From: Antitrichia curtipendula
Lineage: Eukaryota > Streptophyta > Bryopsida > Hypnales > Leucodontaceae
Assembly (NCBI GenBank): GCA_951230915.1
Contig: OX579635.1
Span: forward strand, 49,972,001 to 50,036,000
Direction: 5' to 3'
Length of the DNA: 64,000 nucleotides
Shown piece after piece: positions 34,849 to 46,594 of the stretch. Within the stretch, counting starts at the first letter, position 1; each line of letters starts with the position of its first letter. Position numbers and translations under genes: made by a program. Under the pieces are notes generated by a model that had not been told where the DNA came from, made no database searches, and was given only the letters and a program-made list of their open reading frames with translations.

Positions 34849-36294
34849 ATGGAAAAGGAGGCCCAACCTTTGCCACCTGCTGTACCGAGATCAGAAGCTG
34901 GGAAAGAGTCCAAGGTGCTTCGAGGCAAGGATCGAAAAAAGAAAGGAAAAATCCACAAGAAGCGCAAGGCCATCTTGATCCATCCGAAGATTAAGGCTTT
35001 CAAGGGTTGGAGAGATGAACCCGCGCCTTGGACTTATAAGACGGTTTAGAAATATGTGGACTGGTGCCACATCGACAAGTTATTTCCGTTGTATCGTCAC
35101 AAGTTCCACTTGAAGTCGAACAAGGTAAATCTTGCATATTGCAAGAACAAAGCCTTCCAAGAAAGATGCTGCGAGGTGTGGAAGGAACTCTATAAAGGCC
35201 TACAAACGTATCGAAACGACAATTTTTCTTTCTTTCTTGTAAGAATGGTGTATGTTGAAGTTGTATTGAAGAAGGAGGTGGATTGGTCAAGCATTAAGGA
35301 TCTTCCGATCGGGACCCATCCATGAGAATCAAGTATTCCTTGGGCAGATGTAGCGCCGGATGTGAAGGAATCGGTGACATCGGCAAAGCCTGGGAAGTTT
35401 TTCATTTTTGATGAAAATGTAGTGTGGTCGGCGACTTCTAGCGAAGATGAACACACCTATGAATACGATGGATATTCTTTCCACAGTGACGATGACGACC
35501 TTCTCATGGAAGTCATGAACAAGGCTTTGGGTTTGGAAATGGATAGGAAGGGAAAAATGAAGTTTGACGAGCCCATCACAGAATCCCACGTTGATGTGCA
35601 AGGCATGGAAGATGCAGGGCCTATGGAAGTGGAACATGTTGTTCTAGAGCGGAACCGCAGCATTGATGGAAGCGATTCGGAAGACGACATAGAGTTGTTG
35701 AGTGTCAAGGCGGCAAGTGTAAGATCTGCTTTGCGTGAGAAGATGAACGAACTCCGTCAATTAAATGAGAATGAACTCTCAGTACAAGTGGGTCCCGTTG
35801 TCGTAGATGATTTGAAGAAGCAGTTGGAGGGAGTAACGAAAAGCATCCAAGAAAACGACAAGTACTTGAAGGATTTGAAAAAAAATCGCGATTTTTATTT
35901 CAGGCAGCGTGAAAGTGGAAGGGTGCACTACATGGACGAGTATGTGGTATGGCAATCAAAGCGCGATCTCCTGGAACGTGAACGTTGGATTTACGAGAAT
36001 GAAAGGCGAGACCTCGATGTAGCAATAAAGAAAAAAGAAAAAGAATATTGCATCGCCACTGTTGAATATGAGCCAAGTACCAGTGCTGAAGAAGTGGCAA
36101 GGCTTCGTTCATTGGTGAAGCTACACTCCATGAATGCAATGGCGGTACAAGAATCGCTACGCCATTTGGAATCTGAATTTCGTTTTCACAAAGAATGGCG
36201 GAAGTTTCAGATGAGTACCATAGGAAAAACAGAGGCAGAGGTGGACGCAATGGGGCCGGGTCCCATTGAAAGCGACTTTGTTTTTAGCACTTAG
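34849..36294 (+). pseudogene. GW-WCHI coiled-coil gene with two in-frame stops (left arm)
   Basis: One frame from the ATG at 34849 (MEKEAQPLPPAVP) to TAG at 36294, 481 codons, with TAG at 35047-35049 (within the GW-WCHI domain, before KYVDWCHIDKLFP) and TGA at 35323-35325. Similarity to the sister genes continues through both. Order: basic KDRKKKGKIHKKRK; GW-WCHI domain with AFKGW, WCHIDKLFP, NKVNLAYC and VDWSSI; acidic stretch (FHSDDDD); then strongly charged, helix-prone sequence, including LREKMNELRQLNENEL and DLKKQLEGVTKSIQ, likely a coiled coil. There is no RING finger. The right arm (52393-53838) has the same two stops. The frame from 35362 (310 residues) remains open. Function unknown; probably dead unless stops are suppressed. 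Confidence 0.8.
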
Positions 36295-36297
36295 TGG

Positions 36298-39200
36298 TAC
36301 ATATAGGAGCAGAGTGGGAATTTTACATTTTGCCCACCCTTGTTTGGGATGTTAGACTATCAATTACCTTGAGTAAATAAATAAATATAATATTTTCTCA
36401 TTCAAAAGTGTTTATATTTCTTTTTTATGGCGTGTGTATGAAAACTTCTTAATTGGCATGTTGCCCCATATGGGGGTGAAGACATTTTATGAGAAGTGTA
36501 GAGCTCTAAATTTCAAAGGATCTATGAAACTTGAGTTGTAATGTTTGTGTTAAAAAAGAATTTTGATAACAAAATGAAGATAACTTTTATAGATATGAAT
36601 TGTAATCCTTGAAGGACTATGGAGTTTAGTTTGGTATTTCTGATAATTCTTTCATGCTCTATTGATACAATAATTTGAAATTTTGGCATGAATATTATAG
36701 GAATGATGGCACCGCACCCCCCATAATGTAGTTGTGAAAGCTTGTTTCATGTCTCCAAAAATATTGTAGACGTTAGAGTAGATTTTCAAAGATTTGCTGT
36801 GAAATTGGAGAGCGAATAAAAAAATTACCAAAAAAAATTAATTATTTTTTTTAGATTGTTTACATTCATGGCTTGGTAGTTGGTACGGATTACCGAAAAC
36901 TTGAACTGCGGAATTCCAAATGACACCGATGAAAGTTAAAATAAGGAGTTTTATTTTGCGAACCTTGAAGGAAGGAAAAGCTTATGAATTGGTCTAACTT
37001 GTCTTTTGCTCTTTTATTTGAAAATTTCCAAATTAAAAAATAAAGAATGATAACCCATAAAAGAACGTTTAGTCTCTTGATGGATAAAAAGGATTCTGTG
37101 CAAAACTCCAAATACATGTGCCTTTAATTTTGTAAATATATCTTGGAACTTTCTTGAAGAATATCTGAACATATCATCTTCTTAGGAATATATATTTTTA
37201 ATTTGAATAAGTCCTAAAGAAGTAAGACTTATGCCAAAGAGTTTAAAAACCAATGAGACTAGACACTAATAGAGTAATAGATATAATTGACCTAAATTTT
37301 CTTTCTTGTTTCAAATAGATTTTCTCATACATTATATTCTTTGCTACATGAAAAGTTTTGATTAATTCTATTTTGATATTAAATGATGTGAAAGATATGG
37401 AGGATCTTGGTTTTTGGACAATCATTTTTTGGCTTGCTACCTTAGGAATTAGTGAGTTTTAATTCTATCTTGCTAATATAAGTATTAAAAAAAATTTCAA
37501 GCTCGTATGGACTTCAACTTAAAAATAATTTTGAGCATTAAAAAAAAATTGCACAAATTAATTTCATTTTCCTACACGTTGCTCTAAGTTCAGTTCTTTA
37601 TTATTTGGATTCAAACCTTATAACTTAGTATTGCTAGAAAACTTAAGTTAACCGCTGAAGTCCGAAGGCCTTATTTTCAAAAAGACCACTCAAAAGTACC
37701 ACTTCTATTGCAAGGTGGCGAAGGTGTTGACAACTTTAATTTTTTGTTCCAGCATATCTAAGTAATCATACCGTAGGATCTTTTACTAGACTAGTATATC
37801 AATGTGTAGAAGAAATTGAAAAATGTTTTACCATGTTCATTGTAAGATATTTACATTTAAAGTGAAGTAAGCGATTATTTTTATACCTTGCTTGAATATA
37901 TTTTTTGGCTTTGAATCATCTTAACCCCTAAAGTCCCAAGGCCATTTTCTGGCCAGAAATCACTGAAAACTGTCATTTCTACTGCGTTCATCCAAGAAAA
38001 CAAAAAAAAATTAAAAAAAAAATTAAACCGTAGGATCTTGTACTTCATTTGTCTAAGATCATGTGATAAAAATTTCATCAAATTTGACCGTACGGATTGG
38101 AAGACATCAGCATTTTGTAGTTGGAAAGTCGTGTTTTTGAATGCTTTTTTTTCCAATTTCAGCTGACTTTGGTCGCCATTTGGAACAAAAATTTACTCTA
38201 TGGACTCCAAGTTTAAAATTTTTGTATTGAAGAATTGTGTTGAGAACTTATGAAAAAAATTTCAAAAAATAAACACTCGATTTTCATTCTTTAAAAAATT
38301 GTTAAGTAGATGTAGGTCCAAGATTGAATAAAAAACTAAATCATTAATAGCTCCAAGGTTGTATTGAAACACAATAATTCCAACGGTGAGATTGTTCTAG
38401 CAAGAAAGAACAACCTTATCTAATGTTTTTTTTTTCAAAATTCTAAAAATTGCATTCAAAAATGAATCCTAAAAGTTATTTTTCCAAGAAAATGCTTAGA
38501 TTGCCAAAAAAACAGGATTGTCCATAACTAATTCAATACTTGTCCAAATAGAATGAATCGAAGCTTCACACATATATAGAAATTTAATATTTTAGGAAAA
38601 AAAAAAATTAAATTTTTTTTTGACTTCCTATGATTTTTTTGGTGCTACCCGACGAGTTTGGTTTGGGGCTTTTTGTGGTATAATTTTTGCTCCCGGGCAC
38701 CAATTGAAATAAAAATTATATTCCCACAAAGATAATCAATTTTTCTTTCTTCAAAAAAAGTTTCAAAAAATTAGAACAAAAATTCAGCCTGTACGTTCCT
38801 GCCCGAAATCCCATTTGTCCCCCAAGGGGACAATGGGACTTTTAGGGAGTAACTTAGAATTTGGGCAATACTGATTTTGAATCTACTATTTTTTTATGTT
38901 GAAGAATTGAATTCAGAGTTTGGTAAATTAAAAAAAAAAAAATACTTCATTTTCACTTGTTAAGAAGCTGTTAAGAAGAAGTAAGTTCAAGATTGAAGGA
39001 AGAACTAATGTGTTAAAAGCTCTAAGATGGAATTGAAATATACTAATTTCATTGGTGAGATTGTTCTAGCAAGAGATCTGTGGTTCAATTTTTTTATATG
39101 TATTTTGAACCCGTTTTCCTACTTATTCATTGAATTGCAGAAGTTACAAGACGTACGTTTTTTTTTCTATAAATGTTGGACGACATTACTTCACCATCAA

Positions 39201-39615
39201 TACAAGGTAGAGAAGTGTACAATTTCAATTTTAGGCACATTGAACTGGCAATTGGCTAGAATGATGAATCACAAATTTTTGAACAATGTACTTGAATAAG
39301 TGAAGCAGAAAATAGTTTGGGTTGCATCGGTTTAGAATTAAATATTGATGATGATTTCCAAATTTTGTATGGATGGCCTCATTTTTAAACAAGAAAGGCA
39401 AGGTAGTATATATTGAAAACCAAAGCAATATAAAATTGCAGTACATAAGTATAAATGATAAAACGAAGCCACAGAAGTGGAATCGAAGAAGAAAAACAAA
39501 ACTACTAAACACTGCTCGCCATTGCTAGTGTAGATATAGTATGACCATATGCTAGGGGCCTTACAACACGTATACTATTATGCAAAAAGATGTTCACGTA
39601 AACAAAGAACAAAAA
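36298..39615. other. Long AT-rich stretch (left arm)
   Basis: 3.3 kb with no gene. 37740-39080 contains inverted and degenerate copies of the dispersed AT-rich repeat, including CCGTAGGATCTT at about 37770 and 38030, and GGTGAGATTGTTCTAGCAAGA at about 38380 and 39053. Confidence 0.55.
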
Positions 39616-39618
39616 TGT

Positions 39619-42093
39619 TTAGATGATAACATCTGTGTCGTTTTGAGAACCACTTCCTTCGCCACGTTCGTAGGTGGATGACTCCCCAACATCAAGCTTA
39701 CGCTTGGCACGAGTTCGTGAAGCTGGTCCGTCCGCCTTCAAAATGGAATCCAGGACGTTGGAATTCTTTAGAGCTTCGAGGGTCTTTGTGGTCTTTGGAG
39801 AGTGTTCTTCCAACAGATAGTCGAGGGCTTGAGTTTGGTAATAAGGCCCGTATACAGAGTCTAAGTAAGACATGCTGTCCAATTCATCCATGGAGGCCGT
39901 TGCATCTTGATTGGCCACCCTCAGTCCTTGAAAATTCCAACGGTGTCGTTGTGGATGAGGACCCCAATTGAAGGTTCCGGAGGTCTTATTGAAATATCCA
40001 CCAAGGCACTGGTAGAAGAATGCCCTCCTCCCTTCGCCTTGTGGCCCTTTTCCCATCAACTTGACTCCAACTCTGGCAATTTCTTCCGGATCTGTTTCCC
40101 AATTCAATTGGGAACTAGCAACTCCCTTTTCCAAATCATGGTTTCCTTGTCTCCAGCTCCAGAGCAAGTCTCGTCCCCACATTCTGGTGTCTTATGTGGT
40201 ATCACTGTTGTGTTCCCAAGAAGGAGGCATGTAAGTCGTCAAGTTGAACATGGTGTACAAACGATCATGGAATGGTGCTGAACACAAAACGCAACGACGT
40301 TTAATCAAACAGTGCGTGATGAGACATTGAGGATGGTACACATGTGTACATGATCCAAGTGCCCAGCCACCTTCGGGACCAAATTGCTTTAGACATATGG
40401 GACATTTGGTGTGGTCCAAAACAAAGGGTGTAGGATGTGGCCACAGTAACTTTTTTTCCTCCACTTCGATATGGCTGGACATTTGTTTTTTGTGGTCCCA
40501 ACCATTTTCTGTCCAATCAGTGTCGGTCTTTTCCGCCAAGTCCATGTTAGTGGGGAACATGTCCTCCATCAATGTCCATGACGTGAGACCGCACTCTCGT
40601 TTAGGCTCTTGTGCAATGAAGTTTCTTGAAATTTTCTCCAATTCCTTTGCAACTTGTTGTGCTCTGTCCACTGAGAGGATGCACGCGACCTTCAAATGAT
40701 AGTATGTGGCCCCCAACTGTGACAACCGATCTCGAAGCATTCTATTTTCTTTTTCAAGGTCCAATCTCGACTGCGACTGTACGGAATGAGGAATCACAGG
40801 AAAAGAGAGTGAATCTTGGGTCTCCTGGAGATCATTTGTGGTAGTATCTTCCAGAATTGCCGTAAAAAGCGCATTTGGAGTCATTGAAGAATGCTTGGCA
40901 CGCTTGGCAACAGGAAAATGGTGAAGCAAATCATCGGTGAGGTCACCTACAACCTTGTCCAAATGATGTGAATCCGGCTCAAGAAAGGCGTCATCCATGT
41001 CCGACAAAGTAAAAGTGTCTTGTACTTTGTCTCTAAGGCGTTGCAGTTCTATAGATTGTTGAGAGAGGAGACGATTTTTGTGTGCACACTGAGATTGCAA
41101 CTTTCTGACATTGCTTTGCAGCAAAGCAATGTTAATGTCCTTGGTCTTTAGGAGGTCGAGAGCCTTAGCTAGAGTTATAGCGTTGTCAGTTTGAGTCACT
41201 CTAGATTGAGGGATGGAAGCACGAACAACTGCTCCCATGGGCATATCATCACTTGGACCAAATTCGAAGACGTTGTTGGCATCTTGTGCTGGCAACGGTG
41301 GATGCGGACTTGCTGCTGAAGTTGATCCTGGCCCAATTCGTGTGGTTGAACGTCGCACCTTCGGGAGGTTTTTCACTCTTTGACCTTGTAACGCTGAACG
41401 ATCCTTATCATTTTCAATCTGAACTTTGGCGGGGCCCACAGTGTCTTCTTTGTCTTGTCCTATCTTTGGCTTCCGCGTACCGTCAGAATCAGGATCTTCG
41501 TTGGAATCATCACTGTGAACTTCAGTAGCTATTTTGTTTCTAGGAGCACTTCGAATAGGCCCAAGTCCCCCGTCTGGAAAAGCCATAACACCTCTTGGTA
41601 TTGATCCGCTTGTTGGACGTGCCACGTATGTAGTTTCCTTGACTGTGCTCCAATCGACCTCCTTTTGTAGGGCCACCTCAGCATATGCTCCTCTAGCGAT
41701 GAAGAGAGGTACTTCATTCCTGTCTACGTTGGGGTTTTTATAAATAGCCTGCCACAATTCTATACACCTTTGAGTGAAGTCTGCATTTTCACAATGCTTC
41801 AGATTTGCCTTGTTAGTGTGACGGTTGTGATAATGGCGCCACGCCGGAAACATCTTGCTGATGTGACACCATTCAATGTAGTCTTCGCAGGTCTGCATTG
41901 TCCATGGCTTTGGCTCCTCATTCCACCCTTTAAAAGCAATGTGATTTTCACTATTCAATACATGTAACCGCTTCTTATGAATGGTGCCCTTGCGCTTCCG
42001 AGTCTTGTCTTTGGCAGCCTTGCTGAGGCAACTAGGAGTGCGCGTTGTCTGAGGGAGAGGAAGTGACCCCTCACTGTTGCCTCCGGTAGCCAT
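39619..42093 (-). pseudogene. GW-WCHI RING-H2 gene with one in-frame TAA (left arm)
   Basis: From the ATG at 42093 (MATGGNSEGSLPLP), 633 codons run to TAA at 40194-40192. The same frame continues without break for 190 more codons to 39619 and still matches the C-terminal region of the RING-H2 gene at 5007-7184. The upstream extension of the frame covers the TATA box, so it is not coding. Order: basic KDKTRKRKGTIHKKR; GW-WCHI domain (about 45-150; EWCHISKMFP, NKANLKHC, VDWSTV); low-complexity region; coiled coil; RING-H2 with C564, C567, C582, H584, H587, C590, C601, C604, spaced exactly as in the other RING-H2 gene. If truncated at the TAA it keeps the RING but loses the C-terminal domain, so it might still work as an E3-like protein. 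The stop is shared by both arms. Confidence 0.8.
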
Positions 42094-42164
42094 GGAATCT
42101 CTGTACGTCGAGAATTTGCGATAACACAAGCTGGGATGAATGAAAAGTAAGAAGTAAACATTCA

Positions 42165-42261
42165 ACACAGGGATCACGCATGCAGCCAATAAAGGATACA
42201 AGACAGAGAGCCAAAGTGGAGAATGAAGGTGAAGAAGACCGTACGGGCGCATGGATATATA
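42165..42261 (-). promoter_or_regulatory. TATA box and conserved leader of the RING-H2 gene (left arm)
   Basis: Coding strand: TATATAT (42261-42255), then CATTCTCCACTTTGGCTC, CTGTCTTGTATCC and TTGGCTGCATGCGTG, a weaker but ordered match to the leader blocks of the kinase and coiled-coil genes. Confidence 0.65.
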
Positions 42262-42294
42262 GGTGGGCGAGCACGGGTACGCTTCTTTGAGCAT

Positions 42295-42650
42295 GTGTTC
42301 TGGGCGACTTCGGGTCCAGCTTGGGAGACCGCGGGTCCAGGAGGGGGCGACTTCGGGTCCAATATGGGCGACCGCAGGTCCAGGAGGGGCGACTTCAGGT
42401 CGAATAGGGCGACTTCGGGTCCAAGAGGAGGCGACCGCGGGTCCGAGCGTTTGCCTCAGCCGCGGTCTCCCTTACCCGCATTCTTCCATACTTGTGTTCT
42501 CCTACCCGAGGTCGCCTCCATGCGTGTTCTCCTACCCGCGATCGCCTACACCTGCGTTCTCCTACCCGCGGTCGCCCTACCTGAGGTCGCTCTAACACGA
42601 AGTCGCCCCTACCCGCGGTCGCTGTGTACCCGAAGTCGCTCGTCCACATC
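42295..42650. repeat. GGGCGAC-type minisatellite upstream of the RING-H2 gene (left arm)
   Basis: About 20 units. Those nearest the gene read GGGCGACTTCGGGTCCA on the plus strand. From about 42460 the array flips to CCCGCGGTCGCC and CTACCCGCG forms, so it is itself partly inverted. Confidence 0.9.
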
Positions 42651-42840
42651 ACACCCGCATGCGCCCCTAAAATGTGCCACGCGGACGCCACATGGCATCC
42701 ACGTAGCTTAGGTAAAAGGGGGGTAATTTTTTGAAAAGTCAAAGGTAAATTTGACTTTATGTGACGTCGCGGAGGGTCTCCTGGATGTCGCGTGACGTCT
42801 GTCTGTCGCGATGTCGCCAAGTCACGCAGAACAACCCTGG

Positions 42841-42960
42841 TCGGAGATGTCGTCGATGGTCGGGCGGGGACGTTGTCGCGCAGGGTGGAGACGTTGTCGC
42901 GCATGGGCGGGGATGCACTTCCTAGGCGGGGACGCTGTGGCGAGCGTGGACGCTGTCTTA
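42841..42960. repeat. GGACG-type minisatellite in the spacer
   Basis: GGCGGGGACGTTGTCGCGC and GCGTGGACGCTG units begin right at the inner end of the left arm. Confidence 0.7.
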
Positions 42961-44819
42961 GAACGGTGAATTGAATACTCCCAATTAGCAGATTATGCTA
43001 GACATGGTTGCAATTTTCTTGTTGAATAATATTGTTAACTACCAGTAGATCTAGGGAGTTCCATTGACATTCCCAACATATAGGATGGGCCTCCCTAATT
43101 TTTCTCCAGTTAATTCAATCGGGCCATGATTATATGTGAAAAAATAATTGAATGAATGTTTGCAATTGTATGCAAATAAATAAGTAGCATAATGATCACA
43201 ATTATATGTGACTAGCAATGTACTACAATTCATGTATGAAATTACAATTTGAAAATTATAAGGCAAAATGTAGGTCATCTAGAGGGGACCCAAGGGCCTT
43301 CGAAGGATTGATGAAGCCCTTGAGAAAATCTTGGTGGAAAACTTTGTAAGCACACCAATATGATATTGGAATGAATTGTCTTTCATTTTCTCTAAACAAA
43401 AACTTTGCAATAGTTTTTTTATTCCTTGAGGCCTTGCTAGAGGCTTAACAAATTCTTGACAATGGAGGTTCCCAATGAGTACGTTCCACTTTTAAATTTT
43501 TCTACACATAGATGTGTTTGAAATCTTGTAATTTTAATTGCAGTAAATGAAAAACTATTTAATTTAGAGTGCGTGGAATTGTTTTTAGAAAATATTAAAC
43601 ATTGGATATTTAGATTATAACAATATTGGAAGATCATATTATATGCGAAAATAGCTGAAAAATGCAACTTCTAGGGAATTAGAATCATTAGAAATGAAGA
43701 AAATGAATCATGCTTTTTTACCTTCCAAAATATTGTATTGGGAAATAAGAAAATCGTAGGTTTTTTTTATTTTAATAATGAAAGATAAAAAGGCAATGGT
43801 CCTATATGGATATCATTGCTGGGACACACTGATAAGGTTATTTTTTTTCCAACCCTCCAAAGCTTATATAATTTTCAATGGCAATTTCTCGGAAGGGCGA
43901 GATAAATCTCAATATTTCGTGAACTAGGATCTTCTAGAATAAGAACCTTTCATACTTCTTGAATTTTTTGATCTTCCAATCTTGAATGTGAGAAGTAGTT
44001 AAAAATTCATTGAGAAAAGGTAGTCTAGAATGTAGTCTAATTGAAAAAAGGACCAAAGATAATTTAATTTTTTATGAAAGGAGAAGCGGAGATGGAAAGG
44101 AACATTTTTGAGACATTTCTATTCTTTAATGTACACAAACGCACAAAATTGGAAAAGAAAATCCAAAATTTTAATTTCAACCATTTTAATAATAAAAGAT
44201 TCAATATAGTGTAATTAGCAGCACAAAATGATTTCAATATTTTGAAGATGTTGCAAAGAGAATGATAATAATATGAACGCTTTAATTTCAAAAATTTATG
44301 CATATACAAATTTTTAAAAAGTACGTACGATCCCAATTGCTTTGTTTTGGCTTTCTAGTCTTCATGTTTGAAAATCTATACAAATTTTAGAGAGTTTTTA
44401 ATTGTTCGCACTTCAATATGAAAGAATACAACATTTGCTTTCGGTTCCAAATTTTTTTTCTAGGACGGTAGAAAATCTTCATGCACCTTTATGCTAGCCT
44501 TTCTGTAAGTGTTTTTACTCAGAGAACTACATTTTTGGTCTGCAAAGTTAACCATCTAAAATTGTGATAATCTAAAAATCAAAAGGTTTGTTTCAAAAAA
44601 ATTAAAAATTAAAAAATATAAAGGTCACAATTTTCTACACTTATTTATGGACACACTAGATAAGGTAGTCTTCGTTTTTGTATGTGAAAAATGAAGAACT
44701 TTAACCACATCTATGTGCCAGAGAGTATGAAAGTGGTAGAATTCACCCCGAACCGACATTGTGAAAACTGTGGTATGGGTCAAAAGTAATCATCAAATGC
44801 GGTCGAAGACAAGTGACTC

Positions 44820-44965
44820 ATGGAAGGCGGGGACGTTGTCGGGAACTGTGCGGAGACGTTCCCGATGTTGGGACAGGGGCGGGGACGTACTTGCAGACAG
44901 GACGGGGACGTTCCCGATGAAGGGACAGGGCGGAGACATTCTCATGCCGGGGCGGGGACGTTCTC
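44820..44965. repeat. GGACG-type minisatellite before the truncated kinase-family gene
   Basis: GGCGGGGACGTTGTCGGGA / GGGGACGTTCCCGATG units read on the plus strand, followed by an AT-containing CAACTATGTAAACC that could serve as a TATA-like box about 170 bp before the ATG at 45145. Confidence 0.7.
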
Positions 44966-45144
44966 GCCCCGCCAACTATGTAAACCCTCTCCTCGACCTC
45001 CCATTTGCCAAGCCTCCTTCCACTGCCCCACGTTGTAGCTCGCTCCGCGGCCTATGAAGTGGGTTGGTGGGTGTACAGACTTGGCCCACAGAACGCACGT
45101 GGTTTCACTACTTTTTCAGAAAATCCCGGAACCTCCCTTAAAGC

Positions 45145-45915
45145 ATGGCTTCATTGGGAAGTGGTTTGTCCGGGAAGCGTCCACTACATGTTGATCTTGA
45201 TAGAGACGACGAACGTGGGCCCTCAATTTGGAACATGCCTTGGACGATCCCATCATTGAACCCTTCATCATCAAATCCTTCGTCATCTAGCAAAAAGTCC
45301 AAGAAGCCGCCAAATCCAAATTGGCCTCCGCTAGAGTACACAAAGGAGGCAAGGTCCTTAGGCGTTCAATTCTACAGGGTACGAAGTCTTTCAATGTTGA
45401 AGAGAACGTATGTGAGCAAGAATGAAGATGGTTATCATCAACTCACTCAAGATATGCAATATGAGCTTGAAGTGAAGTTGGAAGCATCAGAGAAATGTAA
45501 CAATTTCGTTGAGTATTGTTCAGCCTCAGAGTGGCTCGACGGAATGGTGAAGTCCTTGACCACCAATATTGTAACGATGTGGTTATATGTAGCCAAAAAA
45601 GAAAAAGATAAGAGTGATTGGGACAATGAGGACAAAGAATTTGCTTCAAAATTGTCAATGGTACAGACTTGGTGCCAAGGTTTCTCAAGTTCACGAAATA
45701 GAAGGAAATCTCTGTGGAAAGAAACAGTTGAAAATGCAATTTACAGTCACAGCACCAGTGGGTCATTCAAGTGGTTGGAAAGTTCGGTGAAGGTGGTACC
45801 GATGCCAAGCTTCAAAGCAGAAGGATTGTATGCAGGATTGTTCTGCGCGACCTGGCGACATCGCAACAGACAGACGTCACGCGAGATCCAGGAGACCCTC
45901 CGCGACGTCACATAA
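45145..45915 (+). pseudogene. Kinase-family paralogue truncated at the palindrome junction
   Basis: 256-codon frame from the ATG at 45145 (MASLGSGLSGKRPLHVD). The region from about residue 95 to 230 resembles residues 95-215 of the kinase gene at 32013 (QLTQDMQYELEVKLEAS versus KLTADLEARILSKCRAS; then WLDGMVKSLTTNIVTMW versus WIENTVKTCIFNT). The shared sequence stops where the kinase glycine loop should begin. At 45848 the reading frame crosses into the right arm, so the last 23 codons (ATWRHRNRQTS onward) are arm sequence in an unrelated frame. No kinase domain follows. It is a broken remnant of a second kinase-family gene, cut by the inverted duplication. The homology is judged by eye and is moderate. 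Confidence 0.65.
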
Positions 45916-46039
45916 AGTCAAATTTACCTTTGACTTTTCAAAAAATTACCCCCCTTTTACCTAAGCTACGTGGATGCCATGTGGCGTCCGCGTGGCACAT
46001 TTTAGGGGCGCATGCGGGTGTGATGTGGACGGGCGACTT

Positions 46040-46395
46040 CGGGTACACAGCGACCGCGGGTAGGGGCGACTTCGTGTTAGAGCGACCTCAGGAAGGGCGA
46101 CCTCGTGTAAGGGCGACCGCGGGTAGGAGAACGCAGGTGTAGGCGACCGCAGGTAGGAGAACACGCATGGAGGCGACCTCGGGTAGGAGAACACAAGTAT
46201 GGGAGAATGCGGGTAAGGGAGACCGCGGCTGAGGAGAACGCTCGGACCCGCGGTCGCCTCCTCTTGGACCCGAAGTCGCCCTATTCGACCTGAAGTCGCC
46301 CCTCTTGGACCCGCGGTCGCCCATATTGGACCCGAAGTCGCCCCCTCCTGGACCCGCGGTCTCCCAAGCTGGACCCGAAGTCGCCCAGAACACAT
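46040..46395. repeat. GGGCGAC-type minisatellite upstream of the RING-H2 gene (right arm)
   Basis: Counterpart of 42295-42650. On the coding (plus) strand the units nearest the gene read TGGACCCGAAGTCGCCC; the distal part is inverted. Confidence 0.9.
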
Positions 46396-46426
46396 GCTCA
46401 AAGAAGCGTACCCGTGCTCGCCCACC

Positions 46427-46520
46427 TATATATCCATGCGCCCGTACGGTCTTCTTCACCTTCATTCTCCACTTTGGCTCTCTGTCTTGTATCCTTTATT
46501 GGCTGCATGCGTGATCCCTG
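46427..46520 (+). promoter_or_regulatory. TATA box and conserved leader of the RING-H2 gene (right arm)
   Basis: TATATAT at 46427-46433, then CATTCTCCACTTTGGCTC, CTGTCTTGTATCC, GGCTGCATGCGTG. Mirror of 42165-42261; ATG at 46595. Confidence 0.65.
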
Positions 46521-46594
46521 TGTTGAATGTTTACTTCTTACTTTTCATTCATCCCAGCTTGTGTTATCGCAAATTCTCGACGTACAGAGATTCC

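Larger units (their letters stand above)
13844..42840. repeat. Left arm of a giant inverted repeat
   Basis: Left-arm positions pair with right-arm positions at a nearly constant sum: 88688 between 39 and 42.84 kb, 88687 between 32 and 38 kb, about 88690 near 30.5 kb, 90783 near 28.3 kb and 77844 near 14 kb. The last jump is the CACTA insertion. The arm may extend left of 13844, because its partner is cut by the window edge. Coding identity is very high: the kinase proteins (527 residues) are identical and the RING-H2 frames differ at two of 700 residues. The inner end is at about 42840, after CGCAGAACAACCCTG. Confidence 0.95.
42841..45847. other. Spacer between the palindrome arms
   Basis: 3.0 kb present once. 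It holds a GGACG minisatellite, 1.8 kb of AT-rich sequence without a gene (42970-44760), a second GGACG minisatellite and most of a truncated kinase-family gene. Confidence 0.9.

Noticed and set aside
42223..42711. Open frames of 110-162 residues opposite the RING-H2 promoter
   Set aside because: They translate the minisatellite and TATA region; the mirror copy differs by many residues through unit changes.
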